DNA of 64,000 nt from SIG299 sp051880375 (lineage in GTDB: Bacteria > Bacillota > Clostridia > Lachnospirales > Lachnospiraceae): the NCBI GenBank assembly GCA_051880375.1, contig JBJENV010000065.1:62001-126000 (forward strand), written 5' to 3'. This document shows, one piece after another, positions 61,496 to 64,000 of the stretch. Position 1 is the stretch's first letter; the number at the start of each line of letters is the position of its first letter. Made by a program: the position numbers and the translations under genes. The notes below the pieces were generated by a model. It saw only the letters and a program-made list of their open reading frames with translations. It was not told the origin of the DNA and ran no database searches.

Positions 61496-62398
61496 TTATT
61501 TTAAAATCAGTCTGTCAATTTCTCCGACCAGCTTTCCGATTTCCGGCTTTGTAATCTGGGCATCTGCCCCAAGACCTTCTCCCTTTCTTGCCATCTCATC
61601 AGAAATCATGGACGAGAAAATAATAACCGGAAGGAAGGAAGTTTTTGACTGTTCTTTAATGAGCTTTGTCAAACGATGTCCGTCCATCTTCGGCATTTCA
61701 ATATCCGTAATTACTAACTTAATCTTATCTTTCAGCGTACCTTCCTTTGCGAAATCACTGATTACGTTCCATGCCTCTTCTCCATTCATGGTCACAATCA
61801 GATTACCGTATCCCGCCTGCTTTAAGCAGTCCTGAATCAGTCTGGAAAGAAGTGCGGAATCCTCAGCAATCAGAATCGGCTTATCACTGCGCGCTCTCTC
61901 TCCAAGTGCCGTTACTTCTTCCACCCTCAGGCTGGTTTCCGGACTGATATCTGCAATAATCTTTTCAAAGTCAAGCAGAATAATCAGTCTTCCGTCAATT
62001 TTTACAATGCCGGTAGCCACGCTCGTGCCGTTTGCATTCAGGGTTGCGTCCGGTTTTAAAATGTCTGCCCAGGATACACGGGTAATACCGACCACCGAAT
62101 GAACATGGAATGCCGCATTTGTATGATTGAAATAAGTCACTATGTATAAATCCGAAGCCGGATTTGCCGAAGGGCGAAGATTTAATACCTTGGCGAGATT
62201 AATGCTTGTGATGATTTCATCTCTCGGCATAAAAATACCTTCGATGCTCGGGTCAGAATTCGGAATTGCTACCGGCGCCGTATACGTCAGAATTTCACGA
62301 ATCTTCGCCACATTGATGCCATAATGGTTGCCATCCACCGTAAATTCAAGAATTTCCAGTTCATTTGTTCCGCTTTCTAAAAGTATTCCAGTATCCAT
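61496..62398 (-). CDS. cheV: CheV-type chemotaxis coupling protein
   Basis: 300 residues. Residues about 12-150 are a CheW domain (EILEFTVDGNHYGINVAKIREILTYT, VVGITRVSWADILKPD); about 170-300 a receiver domain with acidic pair and phosphorylation site in PILIAEDSALLSRLIQ and KLVITDIEMPKMDGHRLTKLI. CheV links receptors to CheA and tunes adaptation. The organism is therefore probably motile, though no other chemotaxis or flagellar gene is in the window. GGAGGG precedes the ATG. Confidence 0.95.
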   Translation of the reverse strand: MDTGILLESGTNELEILEFTVDGNHYGINVAKIREILTYTAPVAIPNSDPSIEGIFMPRDEIITSINLAKVLNLRPSANPASDLYIVTYFNHTNAAFHVHSVVGITRVSWADILKPDATLNANGTSVATGIVKIDGRLIILLDFEKIIADISPETSLRVEEVTALGERARSDKPILIAEDSALLSRLIQDCLKQAGYGNLIVTMNGEEAWNVISDFAKEGTLKDKIKLVITDIEMPKMDGHRLTKLIKEQSKTSFLPVIIFSSMISDEMARKGEGLGADAQITKPEIGKLVGEIDRLILK

Positions 62399-62465
62399 AT
62401 CTTTCCCTCCGATTCGTATTTCCTTTGTTCACTATTATAGTATAAATTATCTCATAATTCAAACT

Positions 62466-63212
62466 TTATTTCAGTTTTATTATAACAGTTTCCTCGTTCT
62501 GATTGGTAATGCGGACATGTGCCGTATTAATTTCCTCCAAAGCGGAAATTTCAAACACAAGTACCGTTTCTACAGACTCTCCCGGTGCAATCTGCCTGCT
62601 TCCGTTCATGTACTGCAAATCGTTTTCCATCATGGAAAGACTTGCTCTGGATATGGTTCCGAGATTGATATCCACTGCACATTCCAGTTTCTTTTCCGTC
62701 GTATCAAACCCACGACTCTCGTTGCTTACGTTAACCGCAGTAAAATAGACAAGAAGATATTGCCTGCCATCTTTCGCATCCAAAGAAAAATAATCCCCGC
62801 ACTGAACACTTGTCGCAAGCTCATAATCCCCTTCCTCATACGAGAGTGCAAAGCCGTCCACTCCAACCACGCTTGTAAGTTCCCGGTTTGTAAATTCAGC
62901 ATTGTCCGGTCTCGGTGTTGCAGTAGGTGCCGGTGTACCGGCTGAAATTTCCGCTCCCTTTGTCGGTGCCGGCTTTTCTGTCGCTTCCGGCTGCTTTGTC
63001 GGTACCGGAGTTGATATGATTGTCGGGGTTGGCATCGCATCCTCCTTAGGCAACAGCATCGGCTGATACTCCGGCATACTCTCCAGTAATGCTCTGGCCG
63101 CATATTCCGCCACAATATCCATTTCGCTGTCTGTCAAAGGCACATCCTGCAAACAGCCGCCCATCATACAAATCGCCGTAAAGAGTACCGCTATGATTCC
63201 GATTTTTTTCAC
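62466..63212 (-). CDS. Lipoprotein with PT-rich linker, unknown function
   Basis: 248 residues. MKKIGIIAVLFTAICMMGGC is a lipoprotein signal with the lipid-modified cysteine at 20. A Pro/Thr/Lys linker (about 60-110) leads to a beta-rich C-terminal domain (GFALSYEEGDYELATSVQCGDYFSLDAKDGRQYLLVYFTAVNVSNES, ETVLVFEISALEEINTAHVRIT) that looks like an immunoglobulin-like fold of secreted Firmicute proteins. AAGGAGGA precedes the ATG. It lies 88 bases after a sensor kinase gene and may be under the same control. Confidence 0.78.
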   Translation of the reverse strand: MKKIGIIAVLFTAICMMGGCLQDVPLTDSEMDIVAEYAARALLESMPEYQPMLLPKEDAMPTPTIISTPVPTKQPEATEKPAPTKGAEISAGTPAPTATPRPDNAEFTNRELTSVVGVDGFALSYEEGDYELATSVQCGDYFSLDAKDGRQYLLVYFTAVNVSNESRGFDTTEKKLECAVDINLGTISRASLSMMENDLQYMNGSRQIAPGESVETVLVFEISALEEINTAHVRITNQNEETVIIKLK

Positions 63213-63300
63213 AGATGTCCATCCTCCTTGTTATACTTATCTATTATTTCGGCAGCATTCCAAAAAAATTTAGCTCTTTTTGCATATTCCGGCTTATAAA

Positions 63301-64000
63301 CTATGCATCCGCATCCAGCTCAAACCAAAATTCCACACCGTTGTCATGGTTGATGACACCATACGGTTTGTTATGCGCGTCCATAATTGCCTTGACAATG
63401 GAAAGTCCGATACCGTTTCCGCCGTACTCTCTCGTTCTTGCCTTATCCACCTTGTAGAACTTCACCCAGATTTTATCGATCTCCTCCTCAGGAATCGGCT
63501 GACCGGAATTAAATACCGATACCCGGACAGTTTTTTCGTTCTTTACTGCCTTGATTTCAACTACCTTTTCCTTATCGGCATAGTGAATTGCGTTGGTCAG
63601 ATAGTTCGTGACTACCTCCTCCATCATATACTCATCTGCCCAGACCTCTAACGGTCCTTCCTGCTTAAAATACAGTTTGATGTCGTTTTGCTTTAACAGA
63701 ATGTCCGAAGAGGCAAGCACCGAACGAATCAGTGCTGCCATATCAAAGCGCTCCATCTCCACCATGTAGTTTCCGAACTCAATCTGGTTCAGCGTTAAAA
63801 GCTTCTTTACCATCTTATTCATTTTCATGGCTTCATCTATGATAACATCACAATAAAACTCCCTGCTTTCGGCATCCTCATTGATGTTATCCTTCAGTCC
63901 CTCGGCATAGCCCTGAATCAGCGCAATCGGGGTTTTCAGTTCGTGTGTAACATTCGATAAAAACTCCTTTCGCATTTCATCAATCTGAACCTTCTGTTCA
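63301..64000 (-). CDS. Sensor histidine kinase, C-terminal part (cut by right edge)
   Basis: The frame is open to the window edge, giving about 233 C-terminal residues. The H box is EFLSNVTHELKTPIALIQGYAEGLKDN; the ATPase domain has N box EVVTNYLTNAIHYA, G1 RVSVFNSGQPIPEEEID and G2 EYGGNGIGLSIVKAIMDAHN. The phosphoacceptor histidine is present. The sensor part and any response regulator lie beyond the window. Confidence 0.95.
   Translation of the reverse strand, partial: EQKVQIDEMRKEFLSNVTHELKTPIALIQGYAEGLKDNINEDAESREFYCDVIIDEAMKMNKMVKKLLTLNQIEFGNYMVEMERFDMAALIRSVLASSDILLKQNDIKLYFKQEGPLEVWADEYMMEEVVTNYLTNAIHYADKEKVVEIKAVKNEKTVRVSVFNSGQPIPEEEIDKIWVKFYKVDKARTREYGGNGIGLSIVKAIMDAHNKPYGVINHDNGVEFWFELDADA

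Overview
The window reads as chromosomal DNA of an anaerobic, low-to-mid GC Firmicute, most likely a gut Lachnospiraceae (Clostridia). The indications are strong AGGAGG ribosome sites, TTGACA/TATAAT promoters with 17-base spacers, a SpoIID/LytB-type gene, a giant acyl-CoA dehydratase activase, PT-rich lipoproteins, a BspA-type leucine-rich surface protein and a pectin-use locus. This placement comes from gene content only; no rRNA gene is present and I recognise no tRNA.

Layout. 1-2526: the end of a GH43-like glycosidase gene, then a PspA/TPM-like envelope-stress pair. 2691-4514: an ABC exporter. 4640-22648: the pectin/galacturonate region. It has a CUT1-type oligosaccharide ABC importer (lipoprotein, permease, and an unusual 707-residue permease fused to an extra membrane domain) divergent from a membrane-bound AraC-type sensor-regulator. 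Next come a rhamnogalacturonan acetylesterase, and an operon read leftwards uxaB-uxaA-kdgK-kduI-GH28, divergent from a LacI regulator and uxaC. kduD lies apart at 37364-38167 but shares an operator-like motif (TGTAAGCRTTTACA) with uxaB. Together these convert galacturonate and unsaturated uronates to KDPG; the transporter ATPase, KDPG aldolase and pectate lyases are not in the window.

22822-24183: pyrB-pyrI. 24286-29791: a periplasmic-binding-like/GGDEF protein, a membrane protein, a D,D-carboxypeptidase, a DUF3737 beta-helix protein and rpsO. 29956-34864: DUF1015, efp, an M24 peptidase, aroQ, aroK and yqeG, with an unusual non-coding interval (31290-31568) before efp. 34921-35193 is a nested palindromic element; a second element of the same design lies at 53575-53741. 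35222-43644: a small protein, a methyltransferase, a regulator fused to a degenerate superoxide-reductase domain, kduD, an ECF sigma factor pair, a C26 amidohydrolase, a YgiQ radical SAM protein and a MATE pump. 43902-46070: aroF-tyrA. 46180-49174: small protein, queA, SpoIID-like. 49362-53573: the 1403-residue activase. 53869-56905: an AT-rich accessory patch (GNAT, BspA-like surface protein, XRE regulator with a clear shared operator). 56923-64000: cyclase, ung, hisF, hisH, a zinc-ribbon membrane protein, cheV, a lipoprotein and a sensor kinase cut by the right edge.

Regulation is unusually legible. At least eleven sigma-A-type promoters can be placed, and seven carry palindromes overlapping or abutting them. 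All motif calls were made by eye.
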